A stretch of DNA of 64,000 nt from MVRV01 sp964646755 (GCA_964646755.1 CAZYIE010000010.1:21925-85924), one strand, 5' to 3'; positions 34,220 to 43,598 are shown, counted from the first letter of the stretch. Notes: generated by a model not told the origin, from the letters alone. A program made the numbers and translations.

Positions 34220-34789
34220 TTAGGGTGTTGTAGCTTTTTTGCCTAGCTCAGCCGCCTGCTGAATTGCCACCTCGTTATCGACGATTTCGCCTTTTTCATT
34301 GGCGGAGGTCATGACAGTGCCCAGCCATTGCATTTTGGACATTTCTACTGTGGGCTGAAAGCAGTTGACAATGGAATCAGCCATATGCACATCCGCAGCT
34401 CCGCAAACGGTGATCAGTCCGATTCGTTTGCCCCGCATCTGGGGATAATAAGCTTTCTGCCAACGCCACTCGGCATCAAACAGGGCACACCACCTGTCCA
34501 GGTAGGCTTTCATCTGAGCGGTCATGGAGAAGAAATATACGGGCACGCTATGGATGATGGCATCCGCTTCCAGTATCTTCTTGTGGATTTCCAGCATATC
34601 GTCTTTAATAACACAGAGACCGGTTTTGTTGCATTTTTTGCAGTCTTTGCAGCCGGAGATTTTTTTCCTGTCGAGGATGATTTTTTCCACCTCCGCACCG
34701 GCCTCTTTGGCTCCGGATAAGGCCTGACTCAGGAGGATGTCACTATTGCCTCCGACTCGCGGACTTCCCATAATGCCGAGTACTTTCAT
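34220..34789 (-). CDS. NADPH-dependent FMN reductase / iron-sulfur flavoprotein-like
   Basis: A flavodoxin-fold protein of 189 residues. It has the phosphate loop GIMGSPRVGGNSDILLSQAL (residues about 6-25), the cysteine-rich insert CKDCKKCNKTGLC (about 48-60) and the flavin-loop segment HSVPVYFFSMTAQMKAYLDR. The insert is that of the iron-sulfur flavoprotein and multimeric flavodoxin families common in strict anaerobes; the Cys spacing could hold a 4Fe-4S cluster. Likely role: electron transfer or oxidative-stress reduction. The ATG at 34789 follows AGGAGG by 10 nt; GTG 34798 is an alternative at 4 nt. Transcribed with the exported protein behind it or alone. Confidence 0.82.
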   Translation of the reverse strand: MKVLGIMGSPRVGGNSDILLSQALSGAKEAGAEVEKIILDRKKISGCKDCKKCNKTGLCVIKDDMLEIHKKILEADAIIHSVPVYFFSMTAQMKAYLDRWCALFDAEWRWQKAYYPQMRGKRIGLITVCGAADVHMADSIVNCFQPTVEMSKMQWLGTVMTSANEKGEIVDNEVAIQQAAELGKKATTP

Positions 34790-34955
34790 ATACACCAATC
34801 CTCCTTATATCTATTGACGATAATTACAAGTAAGACTGCTCACATTGTTATATCTTTTGAGCTAATTTGTAAATATCAAAAAATCATCTTGCTTGCTTCT
34901 GACCTGCTAATGGTTTATATTTTGTCCAACCCATGGATTGCGAAGAGGGATCAAA

Positions 34956-35807
34956 ATGAAGGATTTTGCTAATAAAACCGGCATATTTTTTCTGGCAGGC
35001 ATTCTTTTATCAATTGTATTCAGTTCACCATGTTTGGCGGCGGAGCTTAAGGAAAATGGTCTGCAGGTTAACCCTGCAGTCTCCGGTGGAAAAATTGCCG
35101 CATTAAAGGTTACGATCAAAACGGCGAATGGCGGACCGAAAGTAAATGCTTTGCAACTCGATTATCCAGACTCTACTATACTGATAACAACCGCGTCTTT
35201 AACAGTTAAAAAAGGATTGTATAAAATAGAACTTCTGGAGAAAGGCCAACCATCTCTGACGCTTACGGCGCAAGCTGGAAAAACGGTCAAAGGCAATGGT
35301 CGCTTAAGCGTAAATGCCGGTGGTACTGTGCAATACCGGGTGACAGCAAAGAAAGCGAAAGATGTTGCTTTCGATCTGTCCTTTAGTCCTCTTAATGCCC
35401 CGGTCGAATCGCGAGTCAGCCAGACATCCTCAGAAGCAGTGGAAAGTGACGGCCTTAATTTGAAATTAACCTGCAGTGCGGGGAAAAATTGCCGTCTCCA
35501 GGTGCAGAATATGAGCCGCTCGAAAGCCTACCGGAATATTTTGTTCCAGATTGATTATAAAATGCTGACGAGAGAAGGTACTATTGAGAAAAGCAAGAGT
35601 GGCGGCATCGGAGATGCTCTTTTACCCAATATTACCGGCGAATGGCCGATTGGCCTTGTTTTTGGAGAGACGCCTAAAGATATAAAAGTAATACTTATAA
35701 AGGCGGATGCTGTTGACCCGGCCTCAATAACGTCGCCGGCCATTGATCAACAGAAAAATAGTGCTATCCCGCTTATATCTTCAGAAAAGCAGAAGGAAAA
35801 AGATTAA
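34956..35807 (+). CDS. exported hypothetical protein
   Basis: I do not recognise a family. The ATG at 34956 follows GAGGGATCAAA and gives 283 residues. A signal peptide (about 1-30, hydrophobic core GIFFLAGILLSIVF) ends near SSPCLAA; SPCLA could also be read as a weak lipobox, so lipoprotein export is possible. The mature part is hydrophilic with several beta-type segments (LKVTIKTANGGPKVNALQLD, LSVNAGGTVQYRVTAKKAKD) and a C-terminal Lys/Ser-rich tail. Two Cys in CSAGKNCRLQVQNMSRSK could pair. It is 17 bp before the thioesterase gene, which is likely co-transcribed. Confidence 0.6.
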   Translation: MKDFANKTGIFFLAGILLSIVFSSPCLAAELKENGLQVNPAVSGGKIAALKVTIKTANGGPKVNALQLDYPDSTILITTASLTVKKGLYKIELLEKGQPSLTLTAQAGKTVKGNGRLSVNAGGTVQYRVTAKKAKDVAFDLSFSPLNAPVESRVSQTSSEAVESDGLNLKLTCSAGKNCRLQVQNMSRSKAYRNILFQIDYKMLTREGTIEKSKSGGIGDALLPNITGEWPIGLVFGETPKDIKVILIKADAVDPASITSPAIDQQKNSAIPLISSEKQKEKD

Positions 35808-35824
35808 AAACGATGGAGATCATT

Positions 35825-36262
35825 ATGGAAAACGTATTATTAACTTGTCCGGTCGTAGTTGAGAATCCTGTTGTCTGGGGAGAAATGGATGCTTTTGGTC
35901 ATGTCAACAACATGATCTATTTCCGTTATTTTGAAAATGCGCGGATCGCTTATTTTGAAAAAATTGATCTCATTAATTTTATGAATGAAACAGGAATCGG
36001 GCCGATCCTTGCTTCCACGCAATGCAAGTTCCGGTTGCCTCTGACTTATCCGGATAGGGTTTCCACCGGGGCAAAAATTGTGAAACTGGAAGATGATTCC
36101 CTGACTATGGCCTATTATGTGGTCAGCAATAAACATCAGAAAATTGCTGCCCAAGGCGATGGAATTATTGTGAGTTATGATTACCGCGGTAATAAAAAAG
36201 TACCGCTACCTGCTGAAATAAGAAAACGCATTTTAGCAGTGGAAAAAGTGGATAAGATATAA
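35825..36262 (+). CDS. acyl-CoA thioesterase, 4HBT/YbgC type
   Basis: A 145-residue hotdog-fold thioesterase. The active-site segment is WGEMDAFGHVNNMIYFRYFE (about residues 19-38): the catalytic-type Asp and the GHVNN loop are those of the 4-hydroxybenzoyl-CoA thioesterase/YbgC class, followed by NARIAYFEKIDL. It hydrolyses acyl-CoA thioesters in the cytosol; chain specificity is not readable. The best start is ATG 35825 with GGAG 6 nt upstream, inside the longer ORF from 35813. It is convergent with feoAB with only 8 bp between stops. Confidence 0.87.
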   Translation: MENVLLTCPVVVENPVVWGEMDAFGHVNNMIYFRYFENARIAYFEKIDLINFMNETGIGPILASTQCKFRLPLTYPDRVSTGAKIVKLEDDSLTMAYYVVSNKHQKIAAQGDGIIVSYDYRGNKKVPLPAEIRKRILAVEKVDKI

Positions 36263-36270
36263 TTCTATTT

Positions 36271-38511
36271 CTAAATCCCTAACCATCTAACAAAATTGAA
36301 GGCCATTACTCCCCCGCAATATGATGCCAGCAGGGTTAGCAGAATCGTCGAATAAAACCATTTATTGCTGTTCATTTCTTTCTTCAAAACGGCAATGGTT
36401 CCGGCGCAGGGGATAAAAAGCATCATGACCACGAGGAAGGCCGCGGCTGAAGCGTGGCTCATAACCTGCGGCAGCACATGCACCAATCCTTCTGCACCAA
36501 CCGAATAAAGGACTCCCAGCGTAGCTACAACATTCTCTTTTGCTACCAGGCCGGTTAAGAGGGCGGTAATCATTTGCCAACTCAAACCCAGAGGGGAGCC
36601 CAACGGCTCCAGCAACTTGCCTAAGGAAGCCAGCCAGCTTTGTTCTACAATGCCGGAAGGATAATATGACAAAAACCATATTATTATGGCCATGCCCAGA
36701 ATAACAGTTCCGGCTTTGCGCAAGAAAGCAATTGTTCTTGACCAGACAACCATCATAATTGTTCTTAAATCCGGTCGGTGGTAAATAGGCAACTCCATGA
36801 TGAAAGGGGCATCCTGTTTCCAGATAGTTTTATTGACAAAAACACCGGCAATGCCCAGGGCAACAATATTTAAGGCCAGAATGCTCCAGGATACATAAGG
36901 AGCTTTCGGCCCGAATATGGCTGCAGAAACGAGTGTCAGGACGGCAAGCCGGGAGGCACAGGGTACAAAGGGAATCAAAAGCAGAGTAATCATACGGGCC
37001 TTGCGTGTTTCGATAATCCGCGCTCCCAATACGGCAGGGACATTGCAGCCGAAACCCAGGCACATCGGGATAAAACTTTTACCGTGCAATCCGACAAGAT
37101 GCATGATTCTGTCCATCACATAAGCGGCGCGCGCCATATAGCCTATGTCTTCCAGGAGCGCCATTGTGACAAAGAAAATAATCAGGATGGGCAAAAAGGT
37201 AATTACCGAGCCGGCCCCTCCGATGATACCGTTAAAAAATAAGCCCTTAAGCCAGATGGGCAATCCAAGAAATAATGGTTCGCACCAGCGGGTAAATTGG
37301 TGAATTAAGCCATCCAGCCAGTTTTGCAAGGGAATGCCGATGGAGTAAGTGAGGAAGAATACAGCTGCCATAACTCCCAGCAAAATCGGAATGCCGAACA
37401 CCGGTCGGGTCAGAATGTGGTCGATCCGGTCGGTCAGTACTACCTGTCCCATTTTGAAACGGAAAAGTGCGGCTCTGGTTATTTCTTCAATCCAATCATA
37501 ACGTCCATTGACGACAGCATGCAAAGAATCTTCATGCTCGGTGAAGAGCGCCAGAATTGTTTTCCAGGAGTCTGCCGGAAGTTGCGCTTCCATCTGCTTG
37601 AAAACGTCAGGGTCGCCCTCCATTAATTTTATCGTGATCCATTCCGGAGTGCAAGGTTCAATACAGTCATGCCGCACTAGTTCCAGTATTTTCTGGTATA
37701 CAAGCATGTGGTCGGCGGATACTTCCGGTAAACGCGGATTGAGTTTGACATCACCAGCAGCGAAAGAATTTATTTGTGCAACCAGTTCTTTGATGCCGCT
37801 GTTACGTTTGGCAATCATCGGAACTACGGGAATGCCCAGCGCCCTCTGCAATGCCTGCGTATCGATTTGCATTCCCTGTTGGGAGGCAACATCAAGCATA
37901 TTAAGAGCGACAATCACGGGCCGGTTCAGCAAGAGAACTTCCGAGAGAAGATAAAGGCTCCTCTCCAGTGCGGCTGCATTTAAAACCAGAACGACAAGAT
38001 CAGGCTTTTCTTGAATAATAAATTCGCGGGCGACTCTTTCTTCTTCCGAGAACGCTGTCAGGCTGTAGGTTCCCGGTAAATCGACAATTCTAATCAAAGT
38101 GTTTGCAGTGCGGTGAAACCCTTCTTTTTTTTCTACGGTTTTACCCGGCCAATTGCCGACGTGCTGAGATAATCCGGTGAGGATATTAAAAACAGTGGAT
38201 TTGCCGACATTGGGCTGGCCGGCAAGCGCAACGAAGATTTCCTTATCTATGGGGGGAGCGCAGGCATCATCCTTGGCAACCGTAGTTTGATAAACCATTA
38301 TTTTTGCAGCTTCGCCCTGGCCTAAAGCAATTCTTGTATCCGCCACCTGCACGATCACCAGGCCACCGCTTACCTGGACAATTTTAAATTTGGCATTAGT
38401 AGCAATACCCATTCCAGCCAGGCGGCTGGTTAAAGCAGATCCGCCTTCGATAGAATCAATAATGCCCTGATCGCCGTCCTGCAATTGGGTTATGGAAATT
38501 GGATTGGTCAT
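36271..38511 (-). CDS. feoB: FeoA-FeoB fusion ferrous iron transporter
   Basis: A 746-residue fused Fe(II) uptake protein. Residues about 1-75 are an FeoA SH3-like domain (ITQLQDGDQGIIDSIEGGSA). From about 88 follows the FeoB G domain with G1 ALAGQPNVGKSTVFNILTGL, the iron-sensing switch segment QHVGNWPGKTVEKKEG, G3 VDLPGTYSLTAF and G4 ALNMLD. After a helical GDI-like region come about eight to ten membrane helices (from about 365) with the Cys-bearing gate motifs MCLGFGCNVPAVLG and LLIPFVPCASRL. The fused order FeoA-FeoB is known in some anaerobes. The ATG at 38511 has GGAGAGAT. No FeoC is visible. Confidence 0.95.
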   Translation of the reverse strand: MTNPISITQLQDGDQGIIDSIEGGSALTSRLAGMGIATNAKFKIVQVSGGLVIVQVADTRIALGQGEAAKIMVYQTTVAKDDACAPPIDKEIFVALAGQPNVGKSTVFNILTGLSQHVGNWPGKTVEKKEGFHRTANTLIRIVDLPGTYSLTAFSEEERVAREFIIQEKPDLVVLVLNAAALERSLYLLSEVLLLNRPVIVALNMLDVASQQGMQIDTQALQRALGIPVVPMIAKRNSGIKELVAQINSFAAGDVKLNPRLPEVSADHMLVYQKILELVRHDCIEPCTPEWITIKLMEGDPDVFKQMEAQLPADSWKTILALFTEHEDSLHAVVNGRYDWIEEITRAALFRFKMGQVVLTDRIDHILTRPVFGIPILLGVMAAVFFLTYSIGIPLQNWLDGLIHQFTRWCEPLFLGLPIWLKGLFFNGIIGGAGSVITFLPILIIFFVTMALLEDIGYMARAAYVMDRIMHLVGLHGKSFIPMCLGFGCNVPAVLGARIIETRKARMITLLLIPFVPCASRLAVLTLVSAAIFGPKAPYVSWSILALNIVALGIAGVFVNKTIWKQDAPFIMELPIYHRPDLRTIMMVVWSRTIAFLRKAGTVILGMAIIIWFLSYYPSGIVEQSWLASLGKLLEPLGSPLGLSWQMITALLTGLVAKENVVATLGVLYSVGAEGLVHVLPQVMSHASAAAFLVVMMLFIPCAGTIAVLKKEMNSNKWFYSTILLTLLASYCGGVMAFNFVRWLGI

Positions 38512-38522
38512 ATCTCTCCAGT

Positions 38523-39383
38523 TTATTGTTTAAGACAAACACGATATTTTTTCAATAGCACTTCCGGGCCATAAGACCCCTTCGTCCTTCGCAGATTTTT
38601 GTTGCCCATGTCTTCTTCCAGATTGAGAAACTTATACTGAGGCAATAGACGCTTGGCCGTGTCATTAAACATAAACTCATAAATACCATGATACCTCTTT
38701 GATGCCTTGGCAAAATGCAGCACAAAGGTATCCGTGTTTAAGGCCTCGCCAAGAATAAATCCGGCCGGTTCATTCTCGATAGAATAAAGAGTTCCCCATA
38801 AGGCAAGCGCGGAAAATTTCTCCAGAGCTTCCCGGCATTGCTCAAAATCTGTTTTATTTAAAGCCAGCCAGGAATCATTTTGCCAGGTCTGTAAGATTGT
38901 CATCGCTTGCTGCGCATTATTTTCCGATATTGCTTCAGCTTGAGGCTTATATGCAGAAAAGAATTGATTTAAATGATTTCTGTGACGGTTATATTGATTC
39001 CCTTTGAAAGATGCCATTTTCTCCGTCAGATAAATGTAATCAGATTCACTCTCGTCGCAGGTTATAGCAAATTTGTCTTCCGGAAAAAAGGAAAGCCACT
39101 CTTCGGGGATCGGGAAAAAGAAATTCTGTTTATCCAGAATAATTTCAAACGTCTGCTGATTACATTTCCGCAGGTCATTCAGCGGCATTATGTAATTTTG
39201 ACACTGCCGGTTACAGCCGGAAATAAATAATCCGCAATCAGTAGTCAAAAATTCATAATGGCTGGTGCTGCGAAAGAGAAATATATTGGCAAACGTATAA
39301 TCGGAAATCGGCAGATTAAGTTGCTTAAAATTCTCCAGAAGAAGTTCGCGGTGTTGAAAATCAATTGTTTCTAATTTCTTCAT
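38523..39383 (-). CDS. DUF2156 protein (phosphatidylglycerol lysyltransferase C-terminal-like)
   Basis: A 286-residue soluble protein of the DUF2156/LPG-synthetase-like GNAT-fold family. It shows the N-terminal ISDYTFANIFLFRSTSHYEF and the typical ending FNDTAKRLLPQYKFLNLEED, then GNKNLRRTKGSYGPEVLLKK. Members transfer an aminoacyl or other group to lipids or are of unknown role. There is no membrane domain here, so it is not a complete MprF. It follows on the minus strand 11 bp upstream of feoAB, so both may be in one unit, which gives no obvious functional link. Confidence 0.8.
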   Translation of the reverse strand: MKKLETIDFQHRELLLENFKQLNLPISDYTFANIFLFRSTSHYEFLTTDCGLFISGCNRQCQNYIMPLNDLRKCNQQTFEIILDKQNFFFPIPEEWLSFFPEDKFAITCDESESDYIYLTEKMASFKGNQYNRHRNHLNQFFSAYKPQAEAISENNAQQAMTILQTWQNDSWLALNKTDFEQCREALEKFSALALWGTLYSIENEPAGFILGEALNTDTFVLHFAKASKRYHGIYEFMFNDTAKRLLPQYKFLNLEEDMGNKNLRRTKGSYGPEVLLKKYRVCLKQ

Positions 39384-39418
39384 AAAATATCTGTTAATTA
39401 ATCCTTTCTTTATGCTGC

Positions 39419-40105
39419 TTAAAGAATAAATTTATTGCCGTTTTCTTTGAGCCAGCACCTATGTAATTTATATTCCGGCATGACGGTTTCTATCAATTTC
39501 CAGAATTGGGCAGAATGATTTTTTTCTTTAATGTGCATTAACTCATGCACGATAACGTAATCAATAACTGCCTGCGGTGCCATGATCAACCGGAAGCTGA
39601 ACGCTAAATTGTTTTCTGGCGAACAAGAGCCCCAGCGTGTTTGGGCGGACGTAATTCTAATGCTCTGCGGCAGCAAATGCAACTGGCGGCTAAGGCAGTC
39701 AACCTGCCCGGCAAAATATGTTTTGGCTTTTGTTTTATACCATTCAATAAAATAACTTTTCCGCCGATCCGGGCCATCAGGGCAGTTAAGATAAAAACGA
39801 TTACTCCAAAAAACAAGACCGGGCGGCAGGTTTTGCTGAAAAAAAACTTCCAGGGGGTAAGGTGTGCCCAGATAATGGAAATATTCACCGGATATATATA
39901 GCTTTTCTCCTGCATCCACCTGTTGCTCTTTCTGTTTTCGAATATTTTTTTGAATCCAAGTTTGTTTTTGCTCGATAAAACTATTGATCTCACTTGTGGG
40001 CGTAAAATAAGGCGCACAGACAATAACAGCAGATTGTCCGGTAATTTGCAGTGATATTGTCCTTCTTCTTTTTCGGCTTCTTTTCAGAATGTAAGGGACC
40101 GTCAT
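39419..40105 (-). CDS. YgjP-like metal-dependent hydrolase (DUF45, SprT-like)
   Basis: A 228-residue zinc-peptidase-like protein. The metal site is visible as VIVHELMHIKEKNHSAQFW (HExxH-type HELMH with a further His, about residues 182-200), preceded by TRWGSCSPENNLAFSFRLIM, the DUF45 signature. An N-terminal beta domain begins VPYILKRSRKRRRTISLQI. Related proteins (YgjP, WLM/SprT families) are often found next to restriction genes or in housekeeping contexts; there are none here. The start ATG 40105 has no clear ribosome site. Its neighbour on the minus strand is DUF2156, 36 bp away. Confidence 0.85.
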   Translation of the reverse strand: MTVPYILKRSRKRRRTISLQITGQSAVIVCAPYFTPTSEINSFIEQKQTWIQKNIRKQKEQQVDAGEKLYISGEYFHYLGTPYPLEVFFQQNLPPGLVFWSNRFYLNCPDGPDRRKSYFIEWYKTKAKTYFAGQVDCLSRQLHLLPQSIRITSAQTRWGSCSPENNLAFSFRLIMAPQAVIDYVIVHELMHIKEKNHSAQFWKLIETVMPEYKLHRCWLKENGNKFIL

Positions 40106-40312
40106 TATTATTAATCCAATGATAGATATTGTGCCGGTTGCGCGACTCTCGTAGTTATATTGCCCATTTTTTTCTTATCATAAATAAGCAGCAATCGCCA
40201 TTTATTCCCGTATGAGGAAAACCGGAAGCGCATTAAGCTGTTGTTCAATAATGACCATAATGTTGTAAGATCGTAACAGCCCCTAAACAGAACTTTCCAA
40301 TAAATCAATAAT

Positions 40313-40696
40313 ATGCTAAAAATCGAACAAAAAGCTGTGAGCCTTAGTCCAATGGAAAAAATCAATAGACGTCCTTGGGGGTATTACGAAGTCCTGGCAG
40401 ATGCCTCCGATTGCAAAGTAAAGAGAATAGTAGTGGAACCGGAAGGGCGGCTTAGCCTGCAGCGCCATAAATCGCGCAATGAACACTGGTTTGTTGTTTC
40501 CGGCGAGGGCTGTGCGGTGGTTGAAGATAAGGAGTTACCAATTCGTGCCGGGAGCGTGGTTGATATACCCGCCATGTCCAGGCATAGGGTCAAAAATGCT
40601 TCCTTCGAAAACCTTGTTATCATTGAAGTACAGACCGGATCATATTTCGGCGAAGATGATATTGAGCGCTTCGAAGACGACTATGGCAGAACTTGA
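40313..40696 (+). CDS. mannose-6-phosphate isomerase-type cupin (PMI II C-terminal domain)
   Basis: A 127-residue single-cupin protein. Motif 1 is VVEPEGRLSLQRHKSRNEHW with the metal-type His residues, and motif 2 is AGSVVDIPAMSRHRVKN. The opening RPWGYYEVL is that of the C-terminal mannose-6-phosphate isomerase part of ManC/XanB enzymes. Standalone copies like this may isomerise or bind sugar phosphates; no nucleotidyltransferase domain is attached or adjacent. The start could be ATG 40313 or ATG 40352; neither has a strong ribosome site. Confidence 0.82.
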   Translation: MLKIEQKAVSLSPMEKINRRPWGYYEVLADASDCKVKRIVVEPEGRLSLQRHKSRNEHWFVVSGEGCAVVEDKELPIRAGSVVDIPAMSRHRVKNASFENLVIIEVQTGSYFGEDDIERFEDDYGRT

Positions 40697-40769
40697 AGTG
40701 AATTGTTTTCTTATTTGTACCTCTGCGCAATAATCCAGGTCGTGCCTAAAATACTATGGAGGGTTTTAA

Positions 40770-41300
40770 ATGAGAGTATTTGTTGTCGTCGGAATGCCTG
40801 CTTCCGGCAAAAACATTGCCAGAATTTATGCCGATGCCAGAGGTATTCCTTATTTTGCCACCGGCGATCTTGTTCGCAATGAAGTACGGAAGCGCGGTCT
40901 GGAACATGATGCTCTTGACGCTGCCGCCGTTTCGACTGAGCTTCGCGGAGCGGACGGGCTGGGAGTTACGCGTCTGGCACTGGCATCTGCTATGGAAAGC
41001 GGTGCAGAAGTTATTTTTATGGAGGGGATGCGATCACAACCGGAGATTGAACTCATTCGTAAAGGGGCTGAGTGTGTCGTAATTGCCTTTCTGGCGCCGA
41101 GGCAATTACGCCTCCAGAGAATCATATCACGGCAAAGGGCGGATGATTCGGCTTTGTTGTTTGACGGCAGAGACTTAAGGGAAATCGAATACGGCACTGC
41201 AGTTCCGATTGTTCTGGCAGATGAATATATCCTGAACACGGGAACTCTGGAAGAAGCTCTTGAGCAAATTGATCAAATTCTCCGGAGGAGAAAGAAATGA
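40770..41300 (+). CDS. UPF0200-type P-loop nucleotide kinase-like protein
   Basis: A 176-residue P-loop protein resembling the largely archaeal UPF0200 family and distantly dephospho-CoA kinase or adenylate kinase. The segment FVVVGMPASGKNIARIYADA carries a variant Walker A (GMPASGKN: Asn where Ser/Thr is usual). It is followed by GIPYFATGDLVRNEVRKRGL, the GMRSQPEIELIRK-type acceptor region, and a lid with RLQRIISRQRADD. The substrate is unknown. The ATG at 40770 follows ATGGAGGGTTTTAA, a strong ribosome site. A family mostly seen in archaea here would suggest transfer, which needs a database check. Confidence 0.7.
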   Translation: MRVFVVVGMPASGKNIARIYADARGIPYFATGDLVRNEVRKRGLEHDALDAAAVSTELRGADGLGVTRLALASAMESGAEVIFMEGMRSQPEIELIRKGAECVVIAFLAPRQLRLQRIISRQRADDSALLFDGRDLREIEYGTAVPIVLADEYILNTGTLEEALEQIDQILRRRKK

Positions 41301-41354
41301 TTCTGATTCCAATTCAAGCGCTACCTTTGTTGGTACAGGCTGCCCCCGGTGCAG

Positions 41355-41503
41355 TAGGCTGTGTCATAATGTCTTTGCGATTTGATGAGCGAAGCAATCT
41401 CATAAGCATAGAAAAAAAATAAGATTGCCACCCGGCATGCCCAGGCATGCTGTTCACTGTCGTGAACTCGACAAATATTGATTGCGCCACAGTCTCGCAG
41501 GCC
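41355..41503. repeat. nested palindromic repeats (TAGGCTGTGTC ... CACAGTCTCGCAGGCC)
   Basis: The outer shell matches the second shell at 6.1 kb; the inner half-sites TCTTTGCGATTTGATGAGCG and AGATTGCCACCCGG belong to family 1. It lies in the 304-bp gap 41301-41604. Two small perfect palindromes follow, ACCGGCGTATGCCGGT (41521-41536) and CGTATTAGTAATACG (41544-41558). No gene is seen in the gap. Confidence 0.72.
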
Positions 41504-41604
41504 GGGTAGTCGGTTCCTTGACCGGCGTATGCCGGTTCCTCAACGTATTAGTAATACGCCTCGATATCCTTGGAAAGAGAAATGGTATAAAAAGGGGCAC
41601 GAGG

Positions 41605-43446
41605 TTGAAGAAGCAGAACGGACATTTTCTGGTGAACGAAACTAAGCATTTATACAATCCACCGACAGTTCCAGGGATCTTCATGAGCCAGGCCAGCCGC
41701 TTAGGCGACAGAACGCTGTCGCTGGTTAAAAGAGCGGGCATTTGGGAACCCGTCACCTGGCGGCAATCCCTGGAATCCCTGCCGGCCAGAGTCATGGGTC
41801 TCTTCGCTCTGGGATTTCAAAAAGGGGATACCGTCGGCATTGCCAGCCGCACGCGTAAAGAATGGAGTGATACCGATCTGGCCATTCTTACGGCGGGTGG
41901 TGTTACAATCGGCATTTACCCCTCGGCGAGTCTGGGGGAAATGACTCATGTTGTTGCCCACAGCGGCCTCCAGATCTGTTTTGTGGAAGACGAGGCAATT
42001 CTGGAGAAATTTCTTGCCGTTCAGGCCGAGACGGGCCTGCCGAAGAAAATGATTCTCTTGGAAGCAAACTGCAAATCCCTTCCTCCCGACGTGATCACTT
42101 TGAAGACTTTCATCGCCCAGGGACGGAGCGCTCATGAAGCCGATCCGCAGCTTTTTGAAGTTGCCTGGAGGTCAGTTGCGCCTTCCGATCTGGCGACGAT
42201 TGCCTATACTTCCGGAACAACTGGACCGCCTAAAGGGGTCATGATCACCCACGCCAATCTTTACCATACGGCCATCAATGCCACAAAAATGCACTCTTAC
42301 GAAGACAACGACTTTGGCATTGCGTTTCTTCCCCTGACACATATGCTTCAGCGAATGACCGTTTATGCCGCCCTGCACCTCAACATTGTCGGCGCTTATG
42401 CCGAAAGTATCGATAAACTTGTGGAAAATTTTCAGGAACTTCATCCCACAGTTCAGGTCAGCGTACCTCAGATATTTGAACGGATATATAACCGGGTCCA
42501 CCAGATGCTCGATTCCGGGTCATTCTGGCGCCGCCGGATATTTCAATGGGCCATGGCCGTGGGCCGGCAAGCGTCGCACTATCGTCAGGAAAATCGATCA
42601 ATGCCGCCTTTTTTGGCCTTCCAATATTCTATTGCCCATCGTCTGGTTTTCCGGAAAATACATAATATTTTCGGGGGAAGGGTCAAATATCTTCTGTGCG
42701 GCGGAGCTCCCATGCCAATGTATCTGCTGGAATTCTTTAATTCAGTGGGGCTATTGATTCTGGAGGGTTACGGATTGACAGAAACAGTGGCACCGGCGGC
42801 GGTGAATCGGGCGGAACGTTTTAAATTCGGCACAGTGGGACAATTAATTCCCGGAATGGAGGCGAGATTAGCCCTCGATGGTGAACTGCTTCTGCGCGGG
42901 CAAGGTCTTTTTCAGGGATACTACAAGGATCCGGCAGCAACAGCAGCGGCCATAGACGCCGAAGGATGGTTCCATACGGGCGATATTGCATCAATCGACG
43001 ACGAAGGGTTCATCAGCATTACGGATCGAAAGAAAGACCTGATCGTCACTGCCGGCGGCAAAAACATCGCTCCGCAGAACATTGAAAACCTCATCCGGAC
43101 GCTGCCGCTGATCAGTCAGGTAATGGTTTGTGGAGATCGTCGCAAGTATCTTACGGCTTTGATAACCTTGAATGAAAATGATCTGCGGAATTTCGCCAAA
43201 CGGGAATCTCTTGCAGACAGGGAACTGGCAGTCCTCAACGCTGATCCGAAGGTGCGGCAGGCCGTATACGATCAGGTTAATAATGTGAACACTCGCCTGG
43301 CTCCCTACGAACAAATCAAGCGTTTCACCATCCTCCCGCACGATTTTACCGAAGAGGCCGGTGAACTGACGCCAACACTTAAACTCCGCCGCCACGCGAT
43401 CGTAAAACGCTACGGGGATAAGATTGAGAGCTTTTATAGCGAGTGA
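41605..43446 (+). CDS. long-chain acyl-CoA synthetase (AMP-binding, FadD/FAA-like)
   Basis: Activates a long-chain acid to its CoA thioester via an acyl-AMP. The open frame reaches 41482, but the most credible start is TTG 41605, which has AAAGGGG 7 nt upstream; GTG 41632 is an alternative. From there it is 613 residues, the usual length for the eukaryote-like long-chain synthetases. Signatures are the P-loop TIAYTSGTTGPPKGVMITHA, the adenylate motif LEGYGLTETVAPAAVNRA, GWFHTGDIASIDDEGF and the C-terminal catalytic-Lys region GELTPTLKLRRHAIVKRY. The N-terminal part of the ORF before 41605 overlaps repeat sequence. Confidence 0.92.
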   Translation: MKKQNGHFLVNETKHLYNPPTVPGIFMSQASRLGDRTLSLVKRAGIWEPVTWRQSLESLPARVMGLFALGFQKGDTVGIASRTRKEWSDTDLAILTAGGVTIGIYPSASLGEMTHVVAHSGLQICFVEDEAILEKFLAVQAETGLPKKMILLEANCKSLPPDVITLKTFIAQGRSAHEADPQLFEVAWRSVAPSDLATIAYTSGTTGPPKGVMITHANLYHTAINATKMHSYEDNDFGIAFLPLTHMLQRMTVYAALHLNIVGAYAESIDKLVENFQELHPTVQVSVPQIFERIYNRVHQMLDSGSFWRRRIFQWAMAVGRQASHYRQENRSMPPFLAFQYSIAHRLVFRKIHNIFGGRVKYLLCGGAPMPMYLLEFFNSVGLLILEGYGLTETVAPAAVNRAERFKFGTVGQLIPGMEARLALDGELLLRGQGLFQGYYKDPAATAAAIDAEGWFHTGDIASIDDEGFISITDRKKDLIVTAGGKNIAPQNIENLIRTLPLISQVMVCGDRRKYLTALITLNENDLRNFAKRESLADRELAVLNADPKVRQAVYDQVNNVNTRLAPYEQIKRFTILPHDFTEEAGELTPTLKLRRHAIVKRYGDKIESFYSE

Positions 43447-43537
43447 GGCGAGAAGTGATACGGTTAAGGGAGACGGCTGTTCCGGCGATATCAGCTTTTC
43501 CTCGGCGCTGATCGCTGCAGATAAAATACTGGGAACA

Positions 43538-43584
43538 TAAAATACGTGCATAATGAACCTGGAGGTCATTATGCACGTATTTTA
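43538..43584. terminator. perfect 19-bp hairpin between convergent genes
   Basis: TAAAATACGTGCATAATGA (43538-43556) and its exact inverse (43566-43584) flank a 9-nt loop ACCTGGAGG. It lies in the 152-bp gap between the acyl-CoA synthetase and the minus-strand helicase, so it can terminate both. The stem is unusually AT-rich with no T-tract; a protein-binding site or repeat is also possible. Confidence 0.5.
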
Positions 43585-43598
43585 ACGGGCGAAATCTG

